A DNA stretch of 64,000 nucleotides, from the NCBI GenBank assembly GCA_033065855.1, contig JAVXUO010002965.1:43501-107500 (forward strand), in the 5' to 3' direction. Positions within the stretch are counted from its first letter, which is position 1; every line of letters begins with the position of its first letter. Shown piece by piece: positions 55,141 to 64,000 of this stretch. The notes under the pieces were generated by a model. That model did no database searches. It was not told the origin of the DNA and worked only from the letters and a program-made list of their open reading frames with translations. This DNA comes from Escallonia rubra. Taxonomy: Eukaryota; Streptophyta; Magnoliopsida; Escalloniales; Escalloniaceae. A program made the position numbers and the translations under genes.

Positions 55141-56538
55141 ATAATATCACTTATATCCCTGAGTTTAGGGGTATATTACAGTCGAGGACACATGTTAGCG
55201 TTTATATCACTTATATCCGTTGACCAGACAGAATACTAATGGTGTTAAAATTTTGTGTTAAATGACATGATTGCCCCTCAAGACCAAATCATCTACTTTC
55301 TCTTCCTCTTGTCTCTCTTCTTCCATCAGCATCAACCCCTCTCCTTTCTGTCTTTCTTTTCTACTTCTCTCTCTTCTTCCCCTTCTCCTACTCTCCAACA
55401 CCCCCGCCCCCCCCCCCCACACCACAGAACACACATTCACACCAATGAAATTTGACATTAAACCCCAATTAGGCGTCCACACAACCCCATTCATTAGCAC
55501 TGTCGGGCTTCTCCATCTTGTGACGGCACTGCGCGAAGGTCTTTGTCGGGAAGGCCCCTGGGCAGCGAATACCCACACTGGCGGCCACTGCGTCCCAGTC
55601 GATCGTGCAGAGGTAGCCGCGGTAGAGCTCGCACCACTTCTCGCTGTAGGCCTCGATTAGGGACAGCGCTTTTTCCTGCGTCTCACATGGTGGCAGAAAC
55701 TTCTGCGGCGGCTTGTCCGGTGCCGCAACCATCTGGGGGTCGTGTTGGGTGGTCGACAATTTCAGAGAGGCGCACGTTAGCAAGAACTGTAAAAACTCAG
55801 CCGCAACTGCAATGACGGTGAGCGATGGTCTTATTAGCCCGTGCATCGGCCGGTGGCGATGAGGATTGGGAGGCGTACATTCATGTTAGCAGATCTAGAG
55901 TCGCGGGTTAGCAGAAATAGTAGAAACCATCTTGGTGGTGGTGGACGGTGCCCATAGTAATTGGGCCTAAATTATGGGTGATGGCAAAATAAGGGGTGAG
56001 GCTTCTCTTACAACGTCCAACAAGGCGGTGGAGGATCTAATCAAGAGATAATCTGGGTGGTAGCACCACAATTTGTTGTGGTAGAATCTAGTGGTAGATG
56101 AGCAGTGTGAAAAATGGAGTTGAATTGTATACGAATTGGTTGTGGGCAAAGTGGTGGAGGTTGGTGGTGCTGGTGGATGTTGATGATGGGGCATGTGGTG
56201 CTTTAAGTGTGTTTTTTAATCTGTGTGTAACCATGATGTTGGGGTGGGATTTTTGGGACAAAGTAACTAGGTTGTGTAGTGGTTTTGGTTAGTGATGATG
56301 GGTGGTCCAGTGGTTGTGAGAGATGATAGAGGAAATGGGAAGAAGGAGAGGGTAATATTGCCATTTTCAAAATACGGTATTGCCAAATCAGCAAAAATCG
56401 TTAGTTAGGTTCACGGAGCCCTAACGGTGGGCATATCTGATACAAAATTTTCACATTTTGGATAAGATTGCAAATTTTTGAAACATACGTCTTTGACTGT
56501 AATTTACCCCTAAACTGAGGAATATAAGTGATATTATC

Positions 56539-56540
<2 letters not shown>
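55138..56540 (-). mobile_element. MULE-like element carrying a trihelix gene fragment
   Basis: Inverted ends read GGGATAATATCACTTATATC and then CCTGAGTTTAGGGGTA (left) or CCTCAGTTTAGGGGTA (right) for about 45 bp, with weaker similarity further in. It lies in (TA)n, so the target duplication cannot be read. End sequence and size resemble the 34174-35539 Pack-MULE. There is no transposase; the interior contains captured coding sequence at 55508-55684. Confidence 0.75.
55508..55684 (-). pseudogene. Captured trihelix (GT/ASIL-like) DNA-binding fragment
   Basis: The minus-strand frame reads ETQEKALSLIEAYSEKWCEL, YRGYLCTIDWDAVAASVGIR, FPTKTFAQCRHKMEK. The pattern L-EAY..KW..L-RG-L...DWD-VA--V...C....K---QCRHK-EK is the trihelix/Myb-like DNA-binding domain of ASIL-type plant transcription factors. 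Similarity stops at MEK, inside the third helix linker. No start codon or activation region of the source gene is identifiable. Confidence 0.8.

Positions 56541-56574
<34 letters not shown>
56541..56574. repeat. (TA)n tract
   Basis: TA run between the trihelix-carrying element and the next element beginning GGGGGCCGATCCCC. Confidence 0.96.
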
Positions 56575-56578
<4 letters not shown>

Positions 56579-56800
56579 GGCCGATCCCCATCGACCGGTG
56601 GGAAAAATTTTATTTTCCCACCGAATCGCAACAAAGAGTAGCGATTGAGTAAATTGGATTTTTGGCCATGATGGCCCAAACAGTTGGGCCAACCGCAATC
56701 ATACCAATCGCAACAAAGAGGTGCGATTGGCATGATGCCAATCGCCCAAACGCCCAGCCAATCAGCCAATCGCCCAAATGCCCAAACGCCCAAAAGACTT

Positions 56801-56884
56801 GCGATTGGCCCAAAGCCAATCGCAACAAAGACTTGCGCAAAGCCAATCGCCTGTCTTTGTTGCGATTGGCTTTGGGCCAATCGC
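56801..56884. repeat. Perfect 32-bp inverted repeat with 20-nt loop
   Basis: Arms 56801-56832 and 56853-56884 are exact reverse complements, each containing GCGATTGGCCCAAAGCCAAT and CGCAACAAAGAC. The arms themselves hold GCGATTGGC..GCCAATCGC palindromes, so several folded forms are possible. Confidence 0.95.
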
Positions 56885-56904
56885 AAAGCCATCCGCAGGT
56901 GGCC

Positions 56905-57152
56905 CACTCCCCCACCCTTTGCATATTCCCAGCCCACTCCTCCACCCTTTGCATATTCCCACATTAATGTGGCATATTCCCACATTAATCTGCATTATCC
57001 CCCCTGTGGCCCCCACCCCTCTTTTCCCCTGTCCTTTTTTTTCTCCCCCCCCTTGGCCCCCACCCCTTCCACGGCTCCCACACCCTTTGCATATTCCCAC
57101 ATTAATGTGGCATATTCCCACATTAATCTGCAGTATCCCCCCTTGGCCCCCA
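56905..57152. repeat. Direct repeat with CCCACATTAATGTGG motif
   Basis: TTTGCATATTCCCACATTAA, TGTGGCATATTCCCACATTA and ATCTGCA(T/G)TATCCCCCC recur at about 56950-57002 and 57086-57140, followed both times by GGCCCCCACCCCT. Confidence 0.9.
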
Positions 57153-57782
57153 CCCCTTCTTTTCCCCCTATGTCCTTTCCCCCCACCTTTTCCAGCCGTG
57201 ATGCCCCCTTCCCCCACCCGTGATTCCCCCTTCCCCCCACGTGTCCTTTACCCACCTCCCCCACCCCCCGTGTCCTTTCCCCTCACCCCCACGTGTCATT
57301 CCCCCCCTCCCCCCACCCCCACGTGTTATTCCCCCATCCCCCACCCTACTGTTCACTCACGGACTTGTCCGTCTTCTTTCTTCTCTTCCTCCCTCAGTTT
57401 TCTGTCTATAAAATCCCTCATCCCCGAATCATTTCTTCCACTCTCCTCATTCTCCCTATCTCACCTACATAATCTCCACAACAATACAAACAAAAAATTT
57501 TTACGCTAGAAGATCGGTGGATAACCGCTAGAAGATTGGTGGATTTTTCGTCATTTTTTTCAAGTCAAAACAAGTAAGTATTTTGAATTTTCTTATAATT
57601 CAATGTTAATTTTAAATTGTTCTTACCAATTGATTGTTTAAATTGTGTTACACTTAAATTGTTCTTACCATAGTCTAAAATTCGTGTTAAGGGCGTCAAA
57701 ATTACGTTTTTACAAATCGGGGTATTACATTCGAAAGATTCGAAAATAGCGATTGTTTAGGGCGTCAAAATTATGATTTTTT

Positions 57783-59525
57783 ACGAATTTATAAAAAATA
57801 GCTAGAGCTAGATTTTGCCAAAGTGAAAAAAGAGACCCTAGTTATTTTTAAAAGATATGTATCAGGTAAAAAGTTCAGATTTTTCCAAAGACTGGAAATG
57901 GGTAAACTGATACGCGCAACCTTGTAACTTCGCAGTGTAATTTAAAATATCAAGCTAGCGCGATTTCGCGCGAAACTTTTTTGAGAACCCTAGGATGTTG
58001 GGAAGTTCCATTCCCCAGGAATTCGGGCCATTCCGAAACCGGTAGCAATTTTTTGCCGAACGGGCTTTTAAGCGCTCGATCCGGACACCGGTTCGGAATT
58101 TTTGGACGAAAAATCCGTAAAATACTTTTTAGATCAAGAATGAACTCAGGAAGCTTAAAATAGCATTTTAAAGCACTTTTGAGATTTTTCCTGATGCCAA
58201 GGGCATTTTGGTAATTCGCCGCCCGAGAGGGGTATTTTGGTAATTTTACGGTGTCAACTTTTTCAACCGACTTTTCAGTCCGTAAATGTAAGCAAAGAAC
58301 CTGAAAGGCTGATTTGAAGCCGATTCGCGGAGCGTTGGGGTCGCTAAAGGTGAAAACTTAATTAGACAGTTTTTCACGAATTTATAAAAAATAGCTAGAG
58401 CTAGATTTTGCCAAAGTGCAAAAAAGAGACCCTGGTTATTTCTAAACGATACGTATCAGGTAAAAATTTCAGATTTTTCCAAAGACTGGAAAGGGGTTAA
58501 CTGATACGCGCAACCTTGTAATTTCGCAGTGTAATTTAAAATATCAAGCTAGCGCGATTTCGCGCGAAACTTTTTTGAGAACCCTAGGATATTGGGAAGT
58601 TCCATTCCCCAGGAATTCGGGCCATTCCGAATCCGGTAGCAATTTTTTGCCGAACGGGCTTTTAAGCGCTTGATCCGGACACTGGTTCGGGATTTTTGGG
58701 CGAAACTTCTGTAAAATACTTTTTACGTCACGAATCAGTTCAGGAACCTTAAAATAGCATCTTAAAGCACTTTTGAGATTTTTCCTGATGCCAGGGGGCA
58801 TTTTGGTAGTTCGCCGCCCCGAGAGGGGTATTTTGGTAATTTTACGGTGTCAAGTTTTTCAAATGACTTTTCAGTCCGTAAATGTAAGCAAAGCACCTGA
58901 AAGACTGATTTGAAGCCGATTCGCGGGGCGTTGGGGTCGCTAAAGGTGAAAACTTAATTAGACAGTTTTTCACGAATTTATAAAAAATAGCTAGAGCTAG
59001 ATTTTGCCAAAGTGCAAAAAAGAGACCCTAGTTATTTCTAAAAGATACGTATCAGGTAAAAATTTTAGATTTTTCCAAAGACTAGAAAGGGGTTAACTGA
59101 TACGCGCAACCTTGTAACTTCGCAATGTAATTTAAAATATCAAGCTAGCGCGATTTCGCGCGAAACGTTTTTGAGAACCCTAGGATACTGGGAAGTTCCA
59201 TTCCCCAGGAATTCGGGCCATTCCGAAGCCGTTAGCAATTTTTTTGCCGAACGGGCTTTTACGCGCTCGATCCGGACACCGGTTCGGGATTTTTGGATCC
59301 GTAAAATACTTTTTAGATCAAGAATGAACTCAGGAAGCTTAAAATAGCATCTTAAAGCACTTTTGAGATTTTTCCTGATGCCAGGGGCATTTTGGTAATT
59401 CGCCGCCCGAGAGGGGTATTTTGGTAATTTTACGATGTCAACTTTTTCAAACGACTTTTCAGTCCGTAAATGTAAGCAAAGCACCTGAAAGGCCGATTTG
59501 AAACCGATTCGCGGGGCGTTGGGGT
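57783..59525. repeat. Tandem array of about 595-bp units (left terminal repeat)
   Basis: Three copies start at ACGAATTTATAAAAAATAGC: 57783, 58376 and 58972 (periods 593 and 596). Each contains CTAGCGCGATTTCGCGCGAA, CCCCAGGAATTCGGGCCATT, GAGATTTTTCCTGATGCCA and GGGGTATTTTGGTAATTTTA. Reverse-complement copies occur at 63380-64000, so the array forms inverted terminal repeats around the PMD and FAR1 genes. Confidence 0.92.
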
Positions 59526-60073
59526 CATAATGAACCCCGGGCCATTTCAGTAATTTGCCGCTCATCGGGGGCTATTTTCCTAATTTTACATTACACAAAT
59601 TTTTCGAATGACTTTTAGTTCAGGAAAGGGTGTGAGACACCCGAAAAGTTATTTTAAAGTTGTGATGAGAGGTTTGTTGGGGCGATGAGTGCCACAGGGT
59701 ATTTTGCATAAGTTGGGGGTGTTTTGGTAACTTTTCCCCTTAAAATATTCTGAGGAAATATTTGGTATATAATTGATGTAATACATTTAAAAAGTGGTTT
59801 AAAAGCGGTTTTGAGGTGTTGGGGGTCTAGCGGCCATCGGGGGGGGGGGGGGGATATTGCTAAATAACCACGTTGGCGCTAAATTTTAGGGAACTAGCGT
59901 TATTAAGCGTTCGGAGTGGTGGGAAGTGAGGAATGGTTTTAATACATTAAAATAATGATTTAATGACTATTGCTATTGCATTGGTAAGCTAGGTTAACGA
60001 TTCAGTTACAGTTTTGGAATGTAAATATTATGGACGCTAAGTTGGTTTACGATTATATTTTGTTCTTACATAT
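59526..60073. mobile_element. Inner part of left terminal repeat and PMD upstream region
   Basis: 59526-59720 (GTAATTTGCCGCTCATCGGG, GGTGTGAGACACCCGAAAAG) pairs in reverse complement with 63400-63740. A poly-G run lies at 59839-59853. From 59860 the sequence is unique and leads to the PMD start. A Met at 60030 in another frame is unlikely to be used. Confidence 0.7.
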
Positions 60074-61401
60074 ATGGATTTCAACCCTGGACCTCATGAT
60101 ACATCAATCCTATACGATGACGATGACCACGTCGCGAGGCACGTATTTGACGGTGTCGATAGGGGTGTTTTGGAAACATTTCAAAGCACAAGTCACCTCG
60201 ACGAGTGGGTACTGAACGAGGAAGAAATACAACTATTACACAGTCAAAATTTGACGGTGTTCACCGATTGCGGGATTTGGTCTCGGCACGACGATTGCCT
60301 TATATCCGCTCTAGTTGAACGATGGAGGGGCGAGACGAACTCATTTCACTTCCGGTTTGGTGAAATGACTATTACATTAGAGGACACATTGGATTTATAC
60401 TTGGAATCTCATGTCACGGTAGACCCATTACTTCGAGTAAAACGTCTGCATCCATAGCGAAGATGGCTAGGCAGTATTTTCCGGAAATTCCGAGGGAAGC
60501 TCTTACAACCAACGGCATAAAACTTAAATGGCTGAGAGAGCAGTACGGCGAGCTACCGGATGAATACACTCCTCATGATTTTTCGGTGTATACGAAGGCA
60601 TTCCTTTTGTATATTATTGGATCTATATTACTTCCGACGCAAAAAAAAAACACGGTGCATCCGAAGTATTTGGTGTTCTTGGAGGATCTTGAGGAGGTAT
60701 ACTCGTATTCGTGGGGTTCAGCTGTCCTTGCGCACCTATATCGAGCATTGCACAAAGCTACGAGAAAGGGTGCCAAGTCCATTGCCGCCTGCATCACTCT
60801 GTTACAGGTTTGAGCATTTATATTCTTGGTTGACGTGTCAATATATTCGTGATTAATAACTAATTCCATATAATGTTTGCGTTCACAGGTTTGGTCTTAC
60901 GAGAGGCTACCCACGGGTCGTCCACAGCCCGTAGCTGATTCCGATGAGACGTGGCCTAGGGTGTGGGCCTAGAGGCCTACGACCAAACGGAGGAGACGGG
61001 TAGACCCTCACCACCATCTAATGTTCTATTGGGGGGAACTAGATATGATGGATGCATCCCAGGTGACGTGGCAGCCATATGGGAAGGTGATGCATCGATT
61101 GGATGAGTCGTGTTGGCAACTGCCGGTGTCGTACGTGCTGGCAGGTTTGGTTCGGGTGCCACTTATTCATTTCGAAGTATGTGAGTTTCAGATGCCCGAT
61201 CGAGCTATGAAACAAGCTGGCTGTCTACAAGGGATACCAAAACCCGCTGTAGACATGCGGCCATACAGGAGCGGTCGAGGTCCGAATTTTGAGGTGCCTG
61301 ATGCCTTTAATTTGCTGAGCGACGAGGTGCAATGGCTGCTTCAACTTGATACATGTACCCATCAAATGTTGACGCTGCATCCAATGATAAACCGTGCATA
61401 A
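60074..61401 (+). pseudogene. Plant mobile domain (PMD) protein, transposon-encoded
   Basis: Exon 1 starts MDFNPGPHDTSILYDDDDHV and holds the PMD (PF10536) hallmarks FTDCGIWSRHDDCLISALVE, RWRGETNSFHFRFGEMTITL, ED, then, after one frameshift near 60385, GISCHGRPITSSKT, KMARQYFPEIPREA, FLLYIIGSILLPT and SWGSAVLAHLYRALHKAT. It ends ITLLQ at 60807. An 81-bp GT-AG intron (60808-60888) follows, then VWSYERLPTGRP and further PMD text to a stop at 61401. A TAG at 60970 interrupts exon 2. PMD proteins (MAIN/MAIL1 family) also occur in plant transposons. Lying between inverted repeats and beside a transposase, this one is element-borne. The function is unknown; a role in silencing or transposition is conjecture. 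Confidence 0.85.
60808..60888 (+). other. Intron of the PMD gene
   Basis: Exon ...CTGTTACAG / GTTTGAGC ... GTTCACAG / GTTTGGTC. Removing it joins LLQ to VWSYERL, the expected LLQ-W-WER block of PMD proteins. Conserved splice sites indicate that it was recently functional. Confidence 0.8.
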
Positions 61402-63273
61402 TGTTACAAAGGTGATTATATCGCAGCGGCTCAGATTGCTCGAAATCAACTGAAACATTGGGCACGTAAGGAATGTGACCGTGGACTCTATTGGCTTCCT
61501 TCGTCCACCGTTCCAAGATATACTGTGGAGGGATTTCACGAGCATTCTTGGAGCTCAAAACCCTCAACGCGTGTCGACAAAGTATACCTTTATGCTCAAA
61601 CAATTGACAGTTGCAATTTACCAACCCGGTGTCCATACATTTAGCCACGGTAAAATGTCTTCTGTTCCTCGGAGTCGACGAAGAGCACGGATTGGCGAAA
61701 TTCGTCACGTTTGTCAAAGCATAAACCTTGAGATCTCTGGTGGAATACTCGTGCAACTTTGTCATGCCATATTGATTCGACTTTAGTAGTTCATCTTGAA
61801 ACTGTCTAAACATTTCCTTGGTATAGACTTGAGCCGCATGAGCCTCCAAAGGTGAAAAGAGTAGTATGGCTCTTTCTCTGTAAACTGTAGCCGCGTCGGC
61901 TTCTCTCTCACGGTACAATTGCCTATCAACGGCTTTCTGCATCTCCAGTACGAACTCCACTATACTTGAAGACTGGCTTACGTACCCATCAAAGAATGAA
62001 TTCATAGCTTCGCTTCTCGAGGTCGTAGTCATTCCGGCTGCAAAAAACTTCTTGGTGTAGGCACCGACCCACTGTGTCTTGATCTCATACAACGATTGTA
62101 ACCATCCATGATTGTGCAAACCGTAGTCATCCATTAACGTGGCCCACCTCTCCTCGAACACGTCTACCGTCAACGATTTCTTCACACATGTATTAAAGTC
62201 AGTCTTGAATTCTGGATGGTTTGTATATACATTGTGAAGCCGTTCGGGATATTTGTTGCTTATGTGCCACGTGCACAGGCCATGGTGAGTATCTGGAAGG
62301 ACCTTAGCGATTGCATTTTTCATTGCCAGATCTTGGTCGGTGATGATGGTCTTTGGAGGAATATGATACATTGCTTGAAGCCACGTTTCAAATAACCACG
62401 TAAATGACTCCTCCGTCTCATCCCTAAGCAGGGCAAAGCCAAACGAGATTGACTGATAGTGGTGGTTCACCCCCGTGAACGGAGCAAAAGGCATAGAGTA
62501 CTTATTGGTGCGGTATGTGGTGTCAAACGTCACAACATCCCCAAAATTTTGGTAAGTAGCTCTAGAATGGGGGTCCGCCCAAAATATAGTACTAATGCGG
62601 TTCTCATCATCGAGTTGGATACTGTAGAAAAATCCAGAATTCTCACTCTGAAGGCACCTGAAGAGATCAAGTGTAGCTTGAGAATCACTCCTACCGAAAG
62701 ACTCTTTCTTCTGAGCACGAAGTTCATTTCGAAGGTCTACTTCGTTGAAACTCAACCTGTCAATCCCCCCAGCCTGGCTTGAGAAAACCCCCATCATCTT
62801 AGAAGGTGGAATTTAGCCCCGGCCATTGTAAAAATCAGTTGTCTGTGTGCCGCGCTAATTTCTCGGTGTTGATGAATTTGACCAATCTTACTGGGGGTCA
62901 TCAACTGATGATTATGACTCAACTCCACTCCCGTCACAACACAATGGTTTTCTTTTTTCCGGTGTACTGCATACACATGGGCCTTGCAGCCGGTACCCGG
63001 AAATGTGTCGCGTTTTCTTTGTCTTGTTGTCCCTTCGTCACTGATCTGAACGACCGGGGGTACATGCGGTGCTCCTCTATGACACTCAAATAGTCTTGCA
63101 CAAATTTGATCGGTATTCACCCGTTTTCTAGTCGTCTTAGTTCTAATACCGAAACCCATCGTTTTCGAATATGCTCTGTAGTATGCTTCGACTTCGTCCA
63201 GTGTTTGAAAAACTTGATCCAAGTAAGGTGGATCAGAACCTTCACAAAAATTGCTTCCTCCAGTTGCATCCAT
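61307..63273 (-). pseudogene. FAR1/FHY3-type MULE transposase, one frameshift
   Basis: The first part (63273-62813) starts MDATGGSNFCEGSDPPYLDQ and has the FAR1 DNA-binding domain (PF03101): YYRAYSKTMGFGIRTKTTRK, GCKAHVYAVHRK, GVELSHNHQL. A single-base deletion near 62810-62812 shifts the frame; the second part (to 61307, about 496 codons) has the MULE transposase core (PF10551): VVTFDTTYRTNKYSMPFAPF with the first Asp at about residue 92, IITDQDLAMKNAI with the second near 154-156, TSRSEAMNSFF for the Glu, and a SWIM zinc finger NCNCQLFEHKGILCRHAL at about residues 390-408. Total about 650 codons, near full length. It overlaps the PMD 3' end by 95 bp, tail to tail. Confidence 0.92.
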
Positions 63274-63369
63274 ATTTATACTGAAATCTAAAAAATAAAA
63301 ATTATATCATTCTCAACAAGTCATAGAATTAAATAAAAGAAGAATAAAAATTATTTGCAGTGTAATTGT

Positions 63370-64000
63370 TGGAAAATTTGAATAATGTAAAATTACCAAA
63401 ATAGCCCCCGATGAGCGGCAAATTACCGAAATGCCCCCGGGGGTTCATTATCACCCTAACGCCCCAAATCAGCTTCGAAACAACCTTTCAGGTGCTTTGC
63501 TTACATTTCTGGACGAAGCAGTCATTTGAAAAACTGAAAGGGGCAAAGTAACGAAAATACCCCTCTCGGGAATGCGAATTACCAAAATGCCCCCTGACAT
63601 CAGAAAAGCTGAATAGTTTTTTCGAACGACTTTTAAGCTTTATCTAATTCACAACTTTAAAATAACTTTTCGGGTGTCTCACACCCTTTCCTGAACTAAA
63701 AGTCATTCGGGAAATTCGTGTAATGTAAAATTAGGAAAATAGCCCCCGATGATCGGCAAATTACCGAAATGGCCTGGGGTTCATTATGACCCCAACGCCC
63801 CGCGAATCGGCTTCAAATCAGCCTTTCAGGTGCTTTGCTTACATTTTTACGGACTGAAAAGTCGTTTGAAAAACTTGACACCGCAAAATTACCAAAATAC
63901 CCCTCGCGGGGCGGCGAACTACCAAAATGCCCCCTGGCATCAGGAAAAATCTCAAAAGTGCTTTAAGATGCTATTTTAAGATGCTATTTTAAGGTTCCTG
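63370..64000. mobile_element. Right terminal repeat of the PMD/FAR1 element (runs off window)
   Basis: It contains reverse-complement copies of the left array: GGTGCTTTGCTTACATTT, TGGCATCAGGAAAAATCTCA, AAAGTGCTTTAAGATGC. The block from AATTACCAAAATAGCCCCCG is itself repeated directly (63400-63650 and 63725-63980). The outer end lies beyond 64000. Confidence 0.85.

Larger units (their letters stand above)
56575..57590 (+). mobile_element. Presumed outer 5' region of the PMD/FAR1 element, promoter-like
   Basis: It opens GGGGGCCGATCCCCATCGAC at a (TA)n border, followed by GGTGGGAAAA..TTTTCCCACC (hairpin), many GCGATTGGC/GCCAATCGC words, and a long C-rich stretch. At 57408-57414 CTATAAAATCCC looks like a TATA box; a CT-rich leader and CAAAACAAGTAAGTA (donor at about 57571) follow. 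It would suit the promoter and non-coding first exon of the downstream PMD gene. That link is inference. Confidence 0.45.

Noticed and set aside
56684..57509. Proline-rich plus-strand frames of 179-243 codons.
   Set aside because: C-rich low-complexity sequence open in several frames, overlapping the promoter-like region; no domain.
58544..59565. Minus-strand frames of 85 and 141 codons with similar sequence, suggesting a small gene family.
   Set aside because: They are the same frame in successive 595-bp tandem units of the terminal repeat; no start context, no family signature.
61475..63291. Plus-strand frames opposite the FAR1 transposase (61475-61786, 62459-62782, 62806-63093).
   Set aside because: Antisense shadows of the conserved transposase frame, without motifs.

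Overview
This is a plant (eudicot-like) nuclear window. It contains almost no host genes and is a dense, nested mosaic of transposable elements with frequent microsatellites. The only host gene I can name is the first coding exon of a PP2C protein phosphatase, on the minus strand at 2878-2957. The species cannot be told from the sequence. The element families (Copia, Gypsy, CACTA, MULE, hAT, Helitron-like, LINE, Au-like SINE), GT-AG introns and AT-rich spacers all point to a flowering plant.

Layout. 1-3300: intron 1, exon 1 and promoter of the PP2C gene, with an Au-like SINE in the intron. 3420-7690: a decayed minus-strand Copia element, truncated before gag. 7968-19940: Helitron-like repeats, a CACTA TNP2 pseudogene, a LINE 3' end and a Copia scrap among unrecognised sequence. 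25574-28122: a MULE with a 9-bp target duplication, itself carrying a hAT element with an 8-bp duplication. 28792-31406: a GC-rich, LTR-like block on the minus strand built from three kinds of minisatellite.

31422-45040 is a nest. An RNase H (LINE-type) pseudogene is split by a Gypsy element (31636-44358, duplication TTTTC). The Gypsy protease is split by a CACTA element (34020-39143, duplication CAC). The CACTA holds fragments of a TMK-type receptor kinase and is itself split by a Pack-MULE (34174-35539, duplication TATTTTTAA), which joins pieces of a GATL glycosyltransferase and an RF298-type RING E3 gene.

45054-53860 is a broken SIRE-type Copia element interrupted by a Gypsy solo LTR (51325-52918, duplication TCACA). 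53862-56574 is a run of elements separated by (TA)n tracts: a family built around a GTCCGCTACA palindrome, and a MULE-like element that captured a trihelix transcription-factor fragment.

56575-64000 looks like a large, nearly autonomous MULE-type unit running off the window. It has long terminal repeats made of about 595-bp tandem units, a plus-strand plant mobile domain (PMD) gene, and a convergent, overlapping minus-strand FAR1/FHY3-type transposase gene. Each gene carries only one or two lesions. The pairing of PMD and transposase genes inside shared inverted repeats, together with the palindrome family that sits in (TA)n tracts, is the most promising under-described material here.
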